Shown one piece after another: positions 1 through 10,742 of a stretch of DNA of 64,000 nt. The position numbers were made by a program, and so were the translations under genes. The notes under the pieces are model-generated. The model had not been told where the DNA came from. It saw only the letters and a program-made list of their open reading frames with translations, and made no database searches. Location of the stretch: contig OZ024798.1 in NCBI GenBank assembly GCA_964017045.1, positions 9,507,793 through 9,571,792 on the forward strand, in the 5' to 3' direction. The stretch's first letter is position 1; every line of letters begins with the position of its first letter. The stretch is from Omphiscola glabra (taxonomy: Eukaryota > Mollusca > Gastropoda > Lymnaeidae).

Positions 1-460
1 TCACACGTAGACTCGTCCATGACAACTTATTTAGTGAAATGTTCAACCACTCAACAGTTTTTCGAAAGGAAAAGACGAAAATATGATGGACAACACATGG
101 GTGCTCCATGCTAATTTAGTTAGTGATATGTCTGTAACAATTATGATACACTGAGATTAGCACCCCAAGCTAATTTAGTTAGTTATATGACTGTACAAAA
201 TTAGGATACATGAGTTTTTGTGCGTCCCAAAATATTTTAGTTACTAATATGACTGTAACAATTATGATACACTAAGTTTATTAGCAGCCCAAGCTATTTT
301 AGTTAGATGACTGTAACAACTCGTATACATTGATTTTATGAGCACTCCCCTCTATTTTATGTTGTTAATAATTGTAACAATTATGATACACTGAGTTCGT
401 GGGCGGCCCTAGATATTTATCATATTACTGTATTAAAGCTGAATATATTTATAGTAAGGA
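1..460. repeat. degenerate ~60-bp tandem repeat
   Basis: About six diverged copies of a roughly 60-bp unit with the recurring words 'atatgactgtaacaat', 'gatacactgagtt' and 'ccaagctattttagtta'. Similar wording occurs at 61,611-61,830 ('taatatgacttgaatagtgt', 'cccatgaactcaat'), so this is probably an old, decayed array of the same dispersed repeat. No coding signal is visible. Confidence 0.6.
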
Positions 461-479
461 CATTGATTTAAAATGTCAT

Positions 480-690
480 TTCAATAACAATGACAGTTGT
501 CATGTGGCAATATATAGCAGCATTCGCGCGCGCCAATATCACAACTGTCACGTTTAACTTTGGCAGCAGTTGCGTGACACTACATGACAGCTGTCACGTG
601 AGAATATATCACAACATTCACGTGGCAATAGATGGTAGTAATGGTAGCAGTCACTTGACATTATATTGCAATGTACACGCAAAACTATAA
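480..690. repeat. diverged repeat of palindromic TGACAGCTGTCACGTG words
   Basis: The words 'tgacagttgtcatgtggcaa', 'acaactgtcacg', 'tgacagctgtcacgtg' and 'cattcacgtggcaa' recur at roughly 50-60 bp spacing. Several contain a CACGTG E-box. A 66-codon open frame here looks incidental because the same words appear in different frames. The following 700-1,000 shows nothing recognisable. Confidence 0.45.
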
Positions 691-999
691 CCAGGTTTGA
701 TAATTTATTAACTTTTTTCTGACGGTTGGCTTAGAGTGCAACTCCTATAGAACCCTTTGCTGAAACCTGATTTCTATTAAACTCCAAACCCCGATCAAAT
801 TACACTATTAACACCATGTGACCAACAAAAGATATCCACCACCTCATTCCTTCTCAAATAATGTGTTGAAGGTACAATTGGCAACGGTTATAAAGGGATC
901 ATAGTACTGAGAAGGTGCATGACCGCTGAATAAGGTTTCTATTTTAAGCTATTAGTATTTTGAAGCTTTCATTTATGATGCCTCTTGATAACTACTGGT

Positions 1000-2786
1000 T
1001 CTATACATGCACAATGTACTACTCCCCATTGATTCTATACTTGCACCATGTTCTACTCCACATTGGTTCTATGCATGCAACATTTACTACTCCCATTTGT
1101 TCTATACATGCACCATTTACAACTCCCATTGGTTCTATACATGCACCATTTACTACTCTCATTTGTTCTATACATGCACCATTTATTACTCCTATTTGTT
1201 CTATACATGCACCATTTACTACTCCCATTTGTTCTATACATGCACCATTTATTACTCCTATTTGTTCTATACATGCACCATTTACTACTCCCATTGGTTC
1301 TATACATGCATCATGTACTACTCCCATTTGTTCTATACATGCACCATTTACTACTCCCATTGGTTCTATACATGCACCATTTACTACTCCCATTTGTTCT
1401 ATACATGCACCATTTACTACTCCCATTGGTTCTATACATGCACCATTTACTACTCCCATTGGTTCTATACATGCACCATTTACTACTCCCATTGGTTCTA
1501 TACATGCACCATTTACTACTCCCATTGGTTCTATACATGCACCATTTACTACTTCCATTGGTTCTATACATGCACTTTGTACTACTCCCATTGGTTCTAT
1601 ACATGCACTTTGTACTACTCCCATTGGTTCTATACATGCATCATTTACTACTCACATTGGTTCTATACATGCACCATTTACTACTCCCATTGGTTCTATA
1701 CATGCACTTTGTACTACTCACATTGGTTCTATACATGCACCATTTACTACTCCCATTGGTTCTATACATGCACCATTTACTACTCACATTGGTTCTATAC
1801 ATGCACCATTTACTACTCACATTGGTTCTATACATGCACCATTTACTACTCACATTGGTTCTATACATGCACCATTTACTACTCACATTGGTTCTATACA
1901 TGCACCATTTACTACTCCCATTGGTTCTATACATGCACCATTTACTACTCACATTGGTTCTATACATGCACCATTTACTACTACCATTGGTTCTATACAT
2001 GCACCATTTACTACTCACATTGGTTCTATACATGCACCATTTACTACTCACATTGGTTCTATACATGCACCATTTACTACTCCCATTGGTTCTATACATG
2101 CACCATTTACTACTCCCATTACTTCTATACATGCACCATTTACTACTACCATTGGTTCTATACATGCACCATTTACTACTCACATTGGTTCTATACATGC
2201 ACCATTTACTACTCACATTGGTTCTATACATGCACCATTTACTACTCCCATTGGTTCTATACATGCACCATTTACTACTACCATTGGTTCTATACATGCA
2301 TCATTTACTACTCCCATTGGTTCTATACATGCACCATTTACTACTCACATTGGTTCTATACATGCACCATTTACTACTCCCATTGGTTCTATACATGCAC
2401 CATTTACTACTCACATTGGTTCTATACATGCACCATTTACTACTCCCATTGGTTCTATACATGCATCATTTACTACTCACATTGGTTCTATACATGCACT
2501 TTGTACTACTCCCATTGGTTCTATACATGCACTTTGTACTACTCCCATTGGTTCTATACATGCACTTTGTACTACTCCCATTGGTTCTATACATGCATCA
2601 TTTACTACTCACATTGGTTCTATACATGCACCATTTACTACTCCCATTGGTTCTATACATGCACTTTGTACTACTCACATTGGTTCTATACATGCATCAT
2701 TTACTACTCCCATTGGTTCTATACATGCACTTTGTACTACTCCCATTGGTTCTATACATGCACCATTTACTACTCCCCATTGAGTT
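1000..2786. repeat. 33-bp minisatellite array, about 54 copies
   Basis: The 33-bp unit reads approximately 'ggttctatacatgcacc' + 'atttactactcccatt'. Variants include catttg for cattgg, cacatt for cccatt, and gcactttgta or gcatcattta for gcaccattta. Because 33 is a multiple of three and the unit lacks stops, all three forward frames and long parts of the reverse frames stay open with an 11-residue period (e.g. IGSIHAPFTTP). Several frames being open at once, and substitutions that fall without codon-position bias, indicate non-coding DNA. Confidence 0.95.
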
Positions 2787-2829
2787 GAACCCTTTACACA
2801 AATTAGACGATAACTATTTTTAGTAGCAC

Positions 2830-2895
2830 CCGAATTGACCGGCCCGGAATTGTCTCAAAATAACCGGCCCTATCCTGCTGGGCCGGTATCCCACT
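2830..2895. repeat. GC-rich imperfect inverted repeat
   Basis: 'gaccggcccgg', 'aaccggccc' and 'gggccggtatc' allow short GC-rich hairpins in otherwise AT-rich DNA. Function unknown. It lies between two minisatellite arrays. Confidence 0.4.
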
Positions 2896-2924
2896 GTAAA
2901 TACATCCACATATTACTGTTTCTT

Positions 2925-3212
2925 GCAGTGCTCCAGCTCTTTTTGACAGTGCACTGCTGTGTTCCAGCTCTATTTGACAGTGTACTGCTGTGTTCCAGCT
3001 CTATTTGACAGTGTACTGCTGTGTTCCAGCTCTATTTGACAGTGTACTGCTGTGTTCCAGCTCTAGTTGACAGTGTACTGCTGTGTTCCAGCTCTATTTG
3101 ACAGTGTACTGCTGTGTTCCAGCTCTATTTGACAGTGTACTGCTGTGTTCCAGCTCTATTTGACAGTGTACTGCTGTGTTCCAGCTCTATTTGACAGTGT
3201 ACTGCTGTACTT
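2925..3212. repeat. 31-bp minisatellite array, about 9 copies
   Basis: The unit is about 'tgctgtgttccagctc' + 'tatttgacagtgtac' (31 bp), highly homogeneous apart from the first copies and one 'ctagttg' variant. The low divergence suggests a recent expansion. Confidence 0.95.
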
Positions 3213-3327
3213 TCAGTGACAACCGTGTTCCAGAGATACGTGACTGACAGGATCAAGACTTCAGTTACTTACTTTATTTGTGGTTGTTTTAAAGTTTGGA
3301 AAGATTTTGTTTCTATACATAGATATT

Positions 3328-3349
3328 TATATATATATGTATGTATATG

Positions 3350-3403
<54 letters not shown>
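3328..3403. repeat. (AT)n / (GTAT)n microsatellite
   Basis: Starts with 'atatatatgtatgtatatgt' and continues as about 20 uninterrupted AT dinucleotides. Both strands give low-complexity frames only. Confidence 0.95.
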
Positions 3404-3409
<6 letters not shown>

Positions 3410-3481
3410 GTGTGTTTCATAACATTTGTAATAATAATAAGTTAGACCGTTTTTTGTCGACTTAAATTTTTAATTTAAAAC

Positions 3482-3790
3482 ATGGAAACCACGCGTGTAG
3501 ACGAAAAATTAATCTTAGAAGAAGCTCTTACTATGTGGATGGAAAGGAAACTGGTAGAAAAAGATAGGCTAGATCGGGAAAACGGGAAATAAAAGATAGG
3601 CTAGATCAGATAGCCTAGGAACTAGCATAGGCAGACTTAGAGTGGGAGGAAAAACATATTACGTGGAGAGAGGAATTAAGTAACAAACAAGTGGATGACT
3701 TTGAAAAATGGAAGAGGGAGAGACAGAGAGATGAGATTTACATGGATGAAGTTACTGGGAGGCTATTAGTAGAAGACGAAGGGAGTAAGT
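3482..3790 (+). pseudogene. decayed charged (coiled-coil-like) reading frame
   Basis: An ATG at 3,482 opens a 36-codon frame (starting METTRVDEKLILEEALTMW) rich in Glu, Lys and Arg, which ends in a stop near 3,590. A related charged frame resumes about 3,645 (EWEEKHITWREEL) and runs through DDFEKWKRERQRDE and a 'GRLLVEDEG' segment to about 3,790. The composition resembles the charged N-terminus of some retroelement Gag proteins or a coiled coil, but no family can be named. Treated as a broken coding remnant. Confidence 0.3.
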
Positions 3791-3894
3791 CACTTTTTAA
3801 ATCACTTAGACATACATACATAGTTATAACCCATTTAATGTATTGTGTCAAGATCACGATCGATGGGATCATACAACAGTAATACAAGCCATCT

Positions 3895-4260
3895 GTGACA
3901 TATTATATTGACACAATGTATGAATCTGTATCAAAACCAGTACTGTTTTTAATGAAACTTGTTTGCATCAATGTAAACGTATACATGTGTTTTACATTAA
4001 ATTGATCAATTCATGCAATATCAGTGTATTTCATAATTGGCTCACGGTCAGTAAGGTTCACTGGTGACATACTGATATTGTATTTCATGGGTGCCACATG
4101 GTCAGTGTCATGGGCGCCAAATAATAAATGAGGTTCACGGGGGAGTTTTTGATATCACTGTATTTCATGGGTGCCTCGCGGTCAGTAGGGTTCACTGGTG
4201 ACCTATTGATTATGATTTCTTTTACTGTTTTCTAAGATGGATAAGTGTAAAAAAGATTAA
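3895..4260 (+). repeat. core-family segment with a locally triplicated word
   Basis: Parallels 39,230-39,400: both contain 'tttgcatcaatgtaaacgta' followed by 'acattaaatt' and 'gcaatatcagtgt' or 'gtaatatcagtgt'. Here the downstream segment (tatttcatgggtgcc ... cggtcagtaaggttcactgg) occurs about three times, at roughly 4,022, 4,080 and 4,155. The 39-kb copy has it once. Confidence 0.6.
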
Positions 4261-4269
4261 AAGCCTAAT

Positions 4270-4616
4270 TAGAGTCGGGGTGTGTTACAAAACTTTGTAA
4301 CAAGATGGAGGTAATTCTAGGTTAGGGCAGGTCATTGGTGACCCACAGATGATGAAATGTTATATTTTTGTTGGGGACAAGCAAGTGTGGAAAGCGTGAT
4401 CTACATTGGAAATCAGCAAGTGGGTCAAGGATGAAATGCGCAAGAGGGTCATTGAGCGGTTGTTTGCCTGCTGGTCTGAGGCTAATTTGTTATCATCGGT
4501 GGTCTGTGGGTGTTTGGGGGTCGGGCAGCTGGAGCAGAGGGCTTTTCACTTACAATTGATCTCGAGGGTAAGGATCGAAGACAAGTGGGTTATCTTTTTC
4601 AAGGATTAATCCACTA

Positions 4617-4619
<3 letters not shown>
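4270..4619 (+). repeat. core-family copy, left of a T55 run
   Basis: Landmarks are 'aagatggaggtaattctagg', 'cattggtgaccca' and 'gggtaaggatcgaagacaag', closely matching 39,468-39,790 in the same orientation. It stops at 'ttaatccactaata', where the T55 run begins. Two overlapping 60-odd-codon frames here (starting 4,368 and 4,406) have no recognisable domain and are not called as genes. Confidence 0.7.

Positions 4620-4674
<55 letters not shown>
4620..4674. repeat. homopolymer T run (55 bp)
   Basis: An uninterrupted run of 55 T. On the minus strand it would be an A55 tail. It separates two different core-family pieces and lies 875 bp from a second T52 run that ends the LINE. See findings for the alternative of a 3' transduction. 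Confidence 0.9.
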
Positions 4675-4678
<4 letters not shown>

Positions 4679-5545
4679 CTTATGAATTTAATGTTATTTT
4701 CAAATCTTAAAGACATGCATGTAGAGTTATTGCCAATGTCATTCTACTTGTCAAAATATATGAAACTATCTTTCACCTAAAATTCTGATTTGTTACAGTG
4801 ATATGATTATGGAAGCTTTGGACTTTCATGAACTATAATAATTTTGAACGATTTTATAAAATTAATCTTATGTGTGTATATGTTTACATTTCTGCAATGC
4901 AGTTATATGTATGTATGTATACATAAATGTGTACTCTTTAGTGATGGTAGTTGTCACATTAGTTTAGAAATGTTTTTAAACATATGACTAATACAAGATT
5001 GTGAAAGCCATGAAACAAAACCACGTTAAATGTCAGTGGTGATCTTTCTGTAGTAAAAAAATGTGTTTCTCATTGTTGATTGTTATCATGAACAAAGTAA
5101 CCATGCATAAGGAAACTTTGTAGTTAAAACACTGTGTCACTATTATTTTCTACTGTTGAAATATACGCAGAACGTCATTTAAGAGTCAGTGGAGTTTACT
5201 GGTGACTCACTGATCCAAAAATGTGTTATTTTCTACGGGCTGAAACATTACACAGTTTTATTTAAATTGGACATCAAGAATTTGGTCAAAATTGATATGA
5301 AGGTTAGAGGTCAGCCAGGTTACGAAGAGAACGGTAGTGATCTTTTGGTCATGACTTAATTCTTTGTCTTAAGGAGTTTTTAATGTACACATATTCGGAT
5401 TTGATGGGCTGAAGAATTGATCTAAAGGATTCAACCCGAAACAAAATAATAATGGACTCATATACTGATTATATTTTAAATCTTTAAAATATGTAATCCT
5501 TTTCTTTATATCCTAAAAGGCAAGGATCAAAATTCAGTGGACTAT

Positions 5546-5548
<3 letters not shown>
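4675..5548 (+). repeat. core-family copy, left part (interrupted by the LINE)
   Basis: Contains the ordered landmarks 'gtgatctttctgtagta' (about 5,040), a GTGACTCACTGATC version of the CACTGGTGACCTACTGAT landmark (about 5,200), 'aaattggacatcaagaat', and finally 'aaggatcaaaattcagtgg' + 'actat' at 5,522-5,545. The continuation expected from other copies (taatccact ... ggttaagcat) appears at 10,758 onward, on the far side of the LINE. This marks the LINE as inserted into the copy. Confidence 0.7.

Positions 5549-5600
<52 letters not shown>
5549..5600 (-). other. LINE poly(A) tail
   Basis: A T52 run on the plus strand, i.e. an A52 tail at the 3' end of the minus-strand LINE, about 260 bp beyond the ORF2 stop. 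Three bases ('ctc') separate it from the presumed target-site duplication. Confidence 0.8.
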
Positions 5601-5604
<4 letters not shown>

Positions 5605-5862
5605 AGATTTTCAACAAAGGAATATTTCAACATATACAGAATAAATTATTTACAGGCAAAATTATCTAAGTGTTAACTTAAACAACAATTTAAATCATGT
5701 GCTGAAAAAACATATTTACATAAACGGTACTGAAATTCTAATGATATACTGTTAACAATGTTAAAAAATTGATTCTATAATACATTTGTTAACATGATAT
5801 ATATATATCAGTTGGAATATAAACAAAAAACAATTAATGTATTTCTCAGTCATTATATTGTC

Positions 5863-8800
5863 TTAAATTTTGTTTTCAATTACGTTTTGTATTTTAAATC
5901 TAAAAAGTGTTTCTAATGTAATGTTTGTGTAATTATGTTTGTGAAAAAAAGCCTTAAGTCTGTGATGCCATATATGTTTTCTGTATTGTGAAAGTAATAT
6001 GAGACTTATTGTGTGTTGTTTCTTGTTTTTGGATTCTGGTATTGTGTTTAGTGTTATGGCTCTGTCTATATCTACTGTGTGAACTGTACCTGCTTGTATG
6101 ATTTGTTTAAGTGTAGATTTAGTCTGTAAGATTGTGTTGCATGTCAGATATAAATGTTGTTCGGTCTCATCAGCCCCTGTCCTGCACAGTGGACATTCTA
6201 TGTGCCTAGCTCTGTCCTTGTAAGGTCTTGATGAGACTGGTGTCATGTTGTATATGAGTCTATATGTTATTTCTTTGTCTTTATTTTCTATTTCTTTAAT
6301 GTGTGTATTTTTAAATGTATTCACAGTGTTTATTGTTCCATAAGTATGTGTCCATTTTATTCTATTGTAGAGTGGTGTCGCCTGTCTCTTTATTAAATGT
6401 GTGTAGATCTCTTTGGTTGTTTTGTGTATAAGTGTTTCGTTGCCTTTTAATGCTTGGGTGCATGCCATGTGAAAATCAGATTGTTTTCTACCTATGTAAT
6501 GTGGTGTGCTGTTGTCAATTTTTATTAACAGTCCTAACCTTATCCCCATGTAATAATGTGTAAATATGTTTTCCTCCTTCTTTCTAATGGCTTGTCCTAT
6601 AAATTTGATTTTAAGTGCCTGTAGTTTTGTTTGTATGTCTTGTAAATTAATTCCTCCTTCTAATTTAGATTGGATTAATGTTGTATGTTTAATGTTTTGT
6701 ATTGTTCCTTGAAATATGTAATTCCTGATATGTAAGTTGATTTGTTTTAAAATTGTTGGTGGAGGCCCCCATATGTTCCCTGTGTATATTGTTTTGGGAA
6801 TTACATATGTGTTTATGATTGTGCTCCTACCAAAAATTGTGTGTGCTGTGTATTTGTGTCTATCAATTATGTTTTTTATAGATTGTTCAATATTTTGCCA
6901 TGTTTCTGTGTTAGTTTGAGTCTGTTTGTTTGAAAAGTAAATACCATATATCCTAAGACTATCCTTCTTTACTATTCCTAAAGGGAAATCTAATCTATCT
7001 CTCCACCTACCAATCCCCATAATTTCAGATTTAGTGATGTTTATTTTAGATCCACTACCTCTCCCAAAATCTTGAAATCTTGATATTATATTGGAAATTG
7101 ACTTATCATTAGTAGGAAAAAAAATAGTGTCATCTGCATAAGCAATGACCTTTCTCTCCCCACCCCCAGGGATCTCTACTCCTTTACTACTCTCCTCCCT
7201 TCTAACTCTCTCCAGCAGGGGTTCAAATGATAGGATATAAAGGTAGGGGGATAAAGGACACCCTTGTCTAACTGATCTGTCAATTTTAATGTCTTTAGAA
7301 AGTGTGTTGTTTATAATTAGATTACTAATGGGGGACTTGTATAAAATTTTAACCCAGTTACAAAAATACTCCCCTAGTTTGTTGTGTTGTAATATTTTAT
7401 GTAGGTATGTGTGGTCTACCCTATCAAAGGCTTTTTCTTGATCTAGGGATAATATGCAAGTTTGGATGTTTTTGTCATTTGAATATTGAATAAGGTCTCT
7501 AATGAAATGATTGTGGTTATGAATGTCCCTTCCTTTGATGCTGCATTGTTGATCTATGTGTATTAGGGTATTTAAATGTGGTTTTAATTTGTTTGCTAGT
7601 GTTTTTGTGAGAATTTTATAGTCTGTGTTAAGTAAAGATATGGGTCTATGATTTTTAAGCTGTGTTCTGTCTGTATCTTTTTTTGGTAAAAGCGTAATGT
7701 ATGAAGTATTCATTGAGTGTGGTAACTCCTTGTTGCTGTAAGCTTCTTCAAGTGTGGCATGTAAAATTGGTCCTAGTGTTTTGAAAAAGAAAAGGTAGAA
7801 CTCTGTTGTTAGACCATCTGGTCCAGGTGTTTTGTTTTTGTTCATGCGGAACAATGATGTTTTCATGTCTGCTAATGTTATGGTTTTGTCCATTTCTTGT
7901 GTTTGATTTGTATTAAGTTTTTGTGTAAATTTTGTGTACTTATCTTGTATATCTGAATCAGTTTTTTCTTTTCCAAAAAGTTGTGTGTAGTATTTTTCAA
8001 ATGAGTTTACTATCATTGGAGTGTCAGTGTGTGTTTCACCTTCTGTATCAATAATTTGTCCTATCTGTCTACTCTTCTGTATGTTTTGTTCTATTGTTAA
8101 AAAGATCTTTGTAGGTGCCTCTTGGTTGTTGGTGAAAGTTCTGCTCCTAACATGTGCACCATTGTATTTATGTTGTTTTATTGTGTCTAGTTCTTCTTCT
8201 AGTTCTTGTATATTGTGGCTGAAAGGATTGTTTGCTTTCTCCGTTGGTATGAGTATTTCTAATTCCTTTTCTCTTTTTCCTAGTTGTCTGTGTAAGCGTG
8301 TCGCAAAATTTTGTGTGAAATGTTTGATTGTGGATTTTAAAAGTTCCCAATGTTGTCCTATGTTTTTAGTTGGTAGTGTGCTATATTGTTGTATAAGATT
8401 ATTAATGATATCTGTGTACTGACTATTTTCTAAAAGTGTATTGTTAAATTTCCAATGTGGAGATTTTTTAATGATGTTTGATCTTGTTGTATTTATTGTA
8501 ATTTTCACGCCTTTGTGATCTGTAAAATGTAGTGTTTCTGCAATGTGTTTTGCTTCATTTATTGTATCTATTTTTGGTATATAGAATCTATCAATTCTTG
8601 ACTTGGTGTTAAACGTGTTGCTCGTAAATGTAGTTTCTTTACCTCCCTTGTGTAGTGTTCTGTATGCTTCTACCATGTTATATGTCTCTGTTATGTATTG
8701 TATAATTTCTGTTTGTGTTGTTTCTTCTAAAATTTTATCTTTTCTTTTTGGGTTTGTTGTATCTAAACCGCTTGTTATATAATTGAAATCCCCACCTAAA

Positions 8801-9219
8801 ATGAGCTTTCCTCGTTTGTGTGTGTATTGAAGTGTTTGAACTAGTGTGTTGTAAAATAGTGGTTGTTCTATGTGCTGTGAAGGGGCGTATATATTGACTA
8901 GTGTGTAAGTGTCTCTCTTGTCTGTAATGTTGAGAGTGACCATTCTTCCTTCGCTATCCCTGTCCTTGTGAGTTATTTCCCATCTATCTGATGTCTGTAC
9001 TATTCCTACTCCTTTACAATGTCTGCCTAAACTGAAGTGACTGTTTTTCATGCCTAAAGATTTTGTATACTTTAGAGCGTCATCTTCTGTGTTTATATTT
9101 GTCTCTTGTAAAAAAATAAAATCACATTTGTGTTTTTTGACTATGTTAATAATGTGATGTTCCTTATTTTTACAGCTTCTAATGTTTACTGATAAAAGTA
9201 TGAGTTGTGTAGTCTCCAT
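5863..9219 (-). CDS. LINE ORF2: APE endonuclease - reverse transcriptase - CCHC
   Basis: 1,118 codons without interruption, starting at ATG (9,219-9,217) 75 bp after the ORF1 stop. Residues ~1-240 form an apurinic-type endonuclease: N12 (SVNIRS), E39 (LQET), Y111 (NIYAPS), D144/N146 (GGDFN), D210 (SRIDRFY) and D234-H235 (TDHKGV). This domain nicks the target for target-primed reverse transcription. Residues ~460-740 carry reverse transcriptase motifs: NKTPGPDG, LLPKKD, NHRPISLL, LDQEKAFDRVDH, RQGCPLSPYL and the catalytic AYADD (YADD at 694-697). A C-terminal CCHC finger, CPLC...H....C (C1009, C1012, H1022, C1027), is typical of L1-like ORF2. Length and order fit L1/Tx1 proteins. All visible catalytic residues are present, so ORF2 may still encode an active enzyme. 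The nearby frames on the plus strand are shadows of this gene. Confidence 0.95.
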   Translation of the reverse strand: METTQLILLSVNIRSCKNKEHHIINIVKKHKCDFIFLQETNINTEDDALKYTKSLGMKNSHFSLGRHCKGVGIVQTSDRWEITHKDRDSEGRMVTLNITDKRDTYTLVNIYAPSQHIEQPLFYNTLVQTLQYTHKRGKLILGGDFNYITSGLDTTNPKRKDKILEETTQTEIIQYITETYNMVEAYRTLHKGGKETTFTSNTFNTKSRIDRFYIPKIDTINEAKHIAETLHFTDHKGVKITINTTRSNIIKKSPHWKFNNTLLENSQYTDIINNLIQQYSTLPTKNIGQHWELLKSTIKHFTQNFATRLHRQLGKREKELEILIPTEKANNPFSHNIQELEEELDTIKQHKYNGAHVRSRTFTNNQEAPTKIFLTIEQNIQKSRQIGQIIDTEGETHTDTPMIVNSFEKYYTQLFGKEKTDSDIQDKYTKFTQKLNTNQTQEMDKTITLADMKTSLFRMNKNKTPGPDGLTTEFYLFFFKTLGPILHATLEEAYSNKELPHSMNTSYITLLPKKDTDRTQLKNHRPISLLNTDYKILTKTLANKLKPHLNTLIHIDQQCSIKGRDIHNHNHFIRDLIQYSNDKNIQTCILSLDQEKAFDRVDHTYLHKILQHNKLGEYFCNWVKILYKSPISNLIINNTLSKDIKIDRSVRQGCPLSPYLYILSFEPLLERVRREESSKGVEIPGGGERKVIAYADDTIFFPTNDKSISNIISRFQDFGRGSGSKINITKSEIMGIGRWRDRLDFPLGIVKKDSLRIYGIYFSNKQTQTNTETWQNIEQSIKNIIDRHKYTAHTIFGRSTIINTYVIPKTIYTGNIWGPPPTILKQINLHIRNYIFQGTIQNIKHTTLIQSKLEGGINLQDIQTKLQALKIKFIGQAIRKKEENIFTHYYMGIRLGLLIKIDNSTPHYIGRKQSDFHMACTQALKGNETLIHKTTKEIYTHLIKRQATPLYNRIKWTHTYGTINTVNTFKNTHIKEIENKDKEITYRLIYNMTPVSSRPYKDRARHIECPLCRTGADETEQHLYLTCNTILQTKSTLKQIIQAGTVHTVDIDRAITLNTIPESKNKKQHTISLILLSQYRKHIWHHRLKAFFHKHNYTNITLETLFRFKIQNVIENKI

Positions 9220-9294
9220 GATTGTTTGGATAGTGATGCATTGAAGAGACTATATGTTATTTTCTAAATTCAATTTTTTTGGATAAACTTTAAA

Positions 9295-10471
9295 TTAAAA
9301 GTCTATGACATAATTTGATTCATCTTCAGAAGACGTGTCGTCTTCTGTAAATGCGGGAACGTCTCCGGGGAAAAGGTTGCATTTAAAAACCTTTTTCTTC
9401 TCTCCGGTGTTTTGTCCATCTGAAGGACGCTTTTTTGTTCCCCGTGTTGTAGGAGATGTTGCAGCCCCTGGGGGCGGATTTTCCTGTTGTGTAGGAGATG
9501 TTGGTGCTGACGGGGGTAGTGGTCTCCTTGTTGGGGATGGTGGTCCCCTTGTCAGCGCATCCGCGTATGTGCGAACCGGCGATACATTTCCTTCATTGTC
9601 TATTGTCCTATGTTGGTTTACTCCTAGCTTTTTCTTTTTCTTATTCACAATTGTTGTCCATACAATCTCCCCACTTGCTTCCTCCTCCACTGCTGCTGTG
9701 GCTGCAGGGTTCTCCCCATCAGCGATTACAGCTACTGTGGTTGCAAGAGTCTCGCTTTCGTTGATCACATCCGCGGTGTTTCCAGGGGTCATCCCGTCTG
9801 TAATGTCCTCATCTATTAGCAGACGTCCTGGGGAGTTTTCAGTGTAATCTACTTGTGAAATGTTTCTTTTAAATTTGTTGCATTTGCTGGTCCAATGGTC
9901 CAAAGAAGCGCAATGAAAACACGCTTGTTTTCTCCCTGGTACCAGTACCAAAATTTTTGAATTTTTAATCGTACCACAATCGAGTAGTAGGTAGTGTGGT
10001 ACAGACAAGCGTTGTTTTGGTCTATAAACCACAGTCCATCGGTCAGCACATCCTTTGTGTTGAAAAACTTCAACTTTTTCTTCCGATAGGAATTGGACCA
10101 TCTCTACCACCCCTTCTTTTGGCAGGGTAGGTGGTACCCAATGGAGAAATAGCTTTGACCTCTCCCGGCCAACGTGCTCAATGGTGAGCTTTTTTTTCTT
10201 TATTGATATAAATTTCTTTTAAATGTACTTGATCATACATAAGTTTTTCTGCCTTCTCACCGAGTTTGATGAACCATTTCAGAGGTCCTTCAAACTGATA
10301 GAAGGCCAGAATGTCTTTGTTCCCAATTTTGTACGTATCAAAAATTGCGTTTAGGATTTCGGACTGTGTTGCCCGAAAAGCCTCCTTCCCTGACAGTGTA
10401 ATTGCCAGGGCTTTTGGATGGTGTACACTGTCAAGTGTAACGCACCTTACTAAAGCACGTTGTGTGTGCAT
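9295..10471 (-). pseudogene. LINE ORF1 (zinc-knuckle nucleic-acid-binding protein), one frameshift
   Basis: The N-terminal part is a 97-codon frame from ATG at 10,471 to a stop at 10,178. The remainder (271+ codons to 9,295) is open in the next frame and stays open upstream into a T8 run at 10,190-10,197 (A8 in the sense strand). One indel there explains the break, giving about 390 codons in total. The middle contains ERSKLFLHWVPP, possibly an RRM-like fold. It is followed by a CCHC knuckle (CFHCASLDHWTSKC, C-x2-C-x4-H-x4-C, about 9,895-9,935), a Pro/Ser/Thr-rich tail and an acidic end (DDTSSEDESNYVIDF). In L1/Tx1 elements this protein coats the RNA. The homopolymer site makes a sequencing or assembly error as likely as a true mutation. 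Confidence 0.8.
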
Positions 10472-10742
10472 ATTTAATTATAAAAGAAAGTACTTTTAAA
10501 TTGAAAAGCAAATACTTATTTAAAATTCTACTTCCGTTTGAAACAATATACAGATCATATATGATGAATTCGTATAACTCAGTTGAAATCAAGAGAAACT
10601 ATTGAAGTACTTCAAACTGCTTACAATGCACAGAATTGATTTGAAAAGTATTATATTCTAAAAAGTGAATTACCACAAATTATATAATAATTATTCTTGT
10701 TTACTTTCTTCGTTTCAAAAAGACGCCATCTTGTGGAACCGG
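10472..10742 (-). promoter_or_regulatory. LINE 5' leader with YY1-like and ETS-like motifs
   Basis: Read on the minus strand, the element begins near CCGGTTCCACAAGATGGCGTC. 'CAAGATGGCG' (10,724-10,733) matches the YY1 site consensus (AAGATGGCGGC core), which in mammalian L1 sits at the extreme 5' end and sets the transcription start. 'ATTTCCGG' spanning the element edge resembles an ETS site. The rest of the leader is AT-rich without other recognisable elements. Promoter function is inferred by analogy. Confidence 0.5.

Larger units (their letters stand above)
5549..10742 (-). mobile_element. apparently full-length L1/Tx1-clade LINE
   Basis: On the minus strand the element runs from about 10,742 (5' end CCGGTTCCACAAGATGGCG) through a ~270-bp 5' leader, ORF1 (10,471-9,295, one frameshift), a 75-bp spacer, ORF2 (9,219-5,863), a ~260-bp 3' UTR and an A52 tail (5,600-5,549). 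The flanks share a probable imperfect target-site duplication: 'aaattcagtggactat' beside the tail (5,530-5,545) and 'aaattaatggactat' at the 5' end (10,743-10,757). Two ORFs, a zinc-knuckle ORF1, an APE-type endonuclease and a poly(A) tail are typical of the L1/Tx1 clades. An intact ORF2 and a long pure tail suggest a young insertion. Parts of a second, decayed copy lie at 16,769-17,516. Confidence 0.88.

Noticed and set aside
960..2823. Three overlapping open frames of about 600 codons on the plus strand, plus minus-strand frames
   Set aside because: All frames are open because a 33-bp stop-free unit repeats in register. No frame shows codon-level constraint, and there is no domain.
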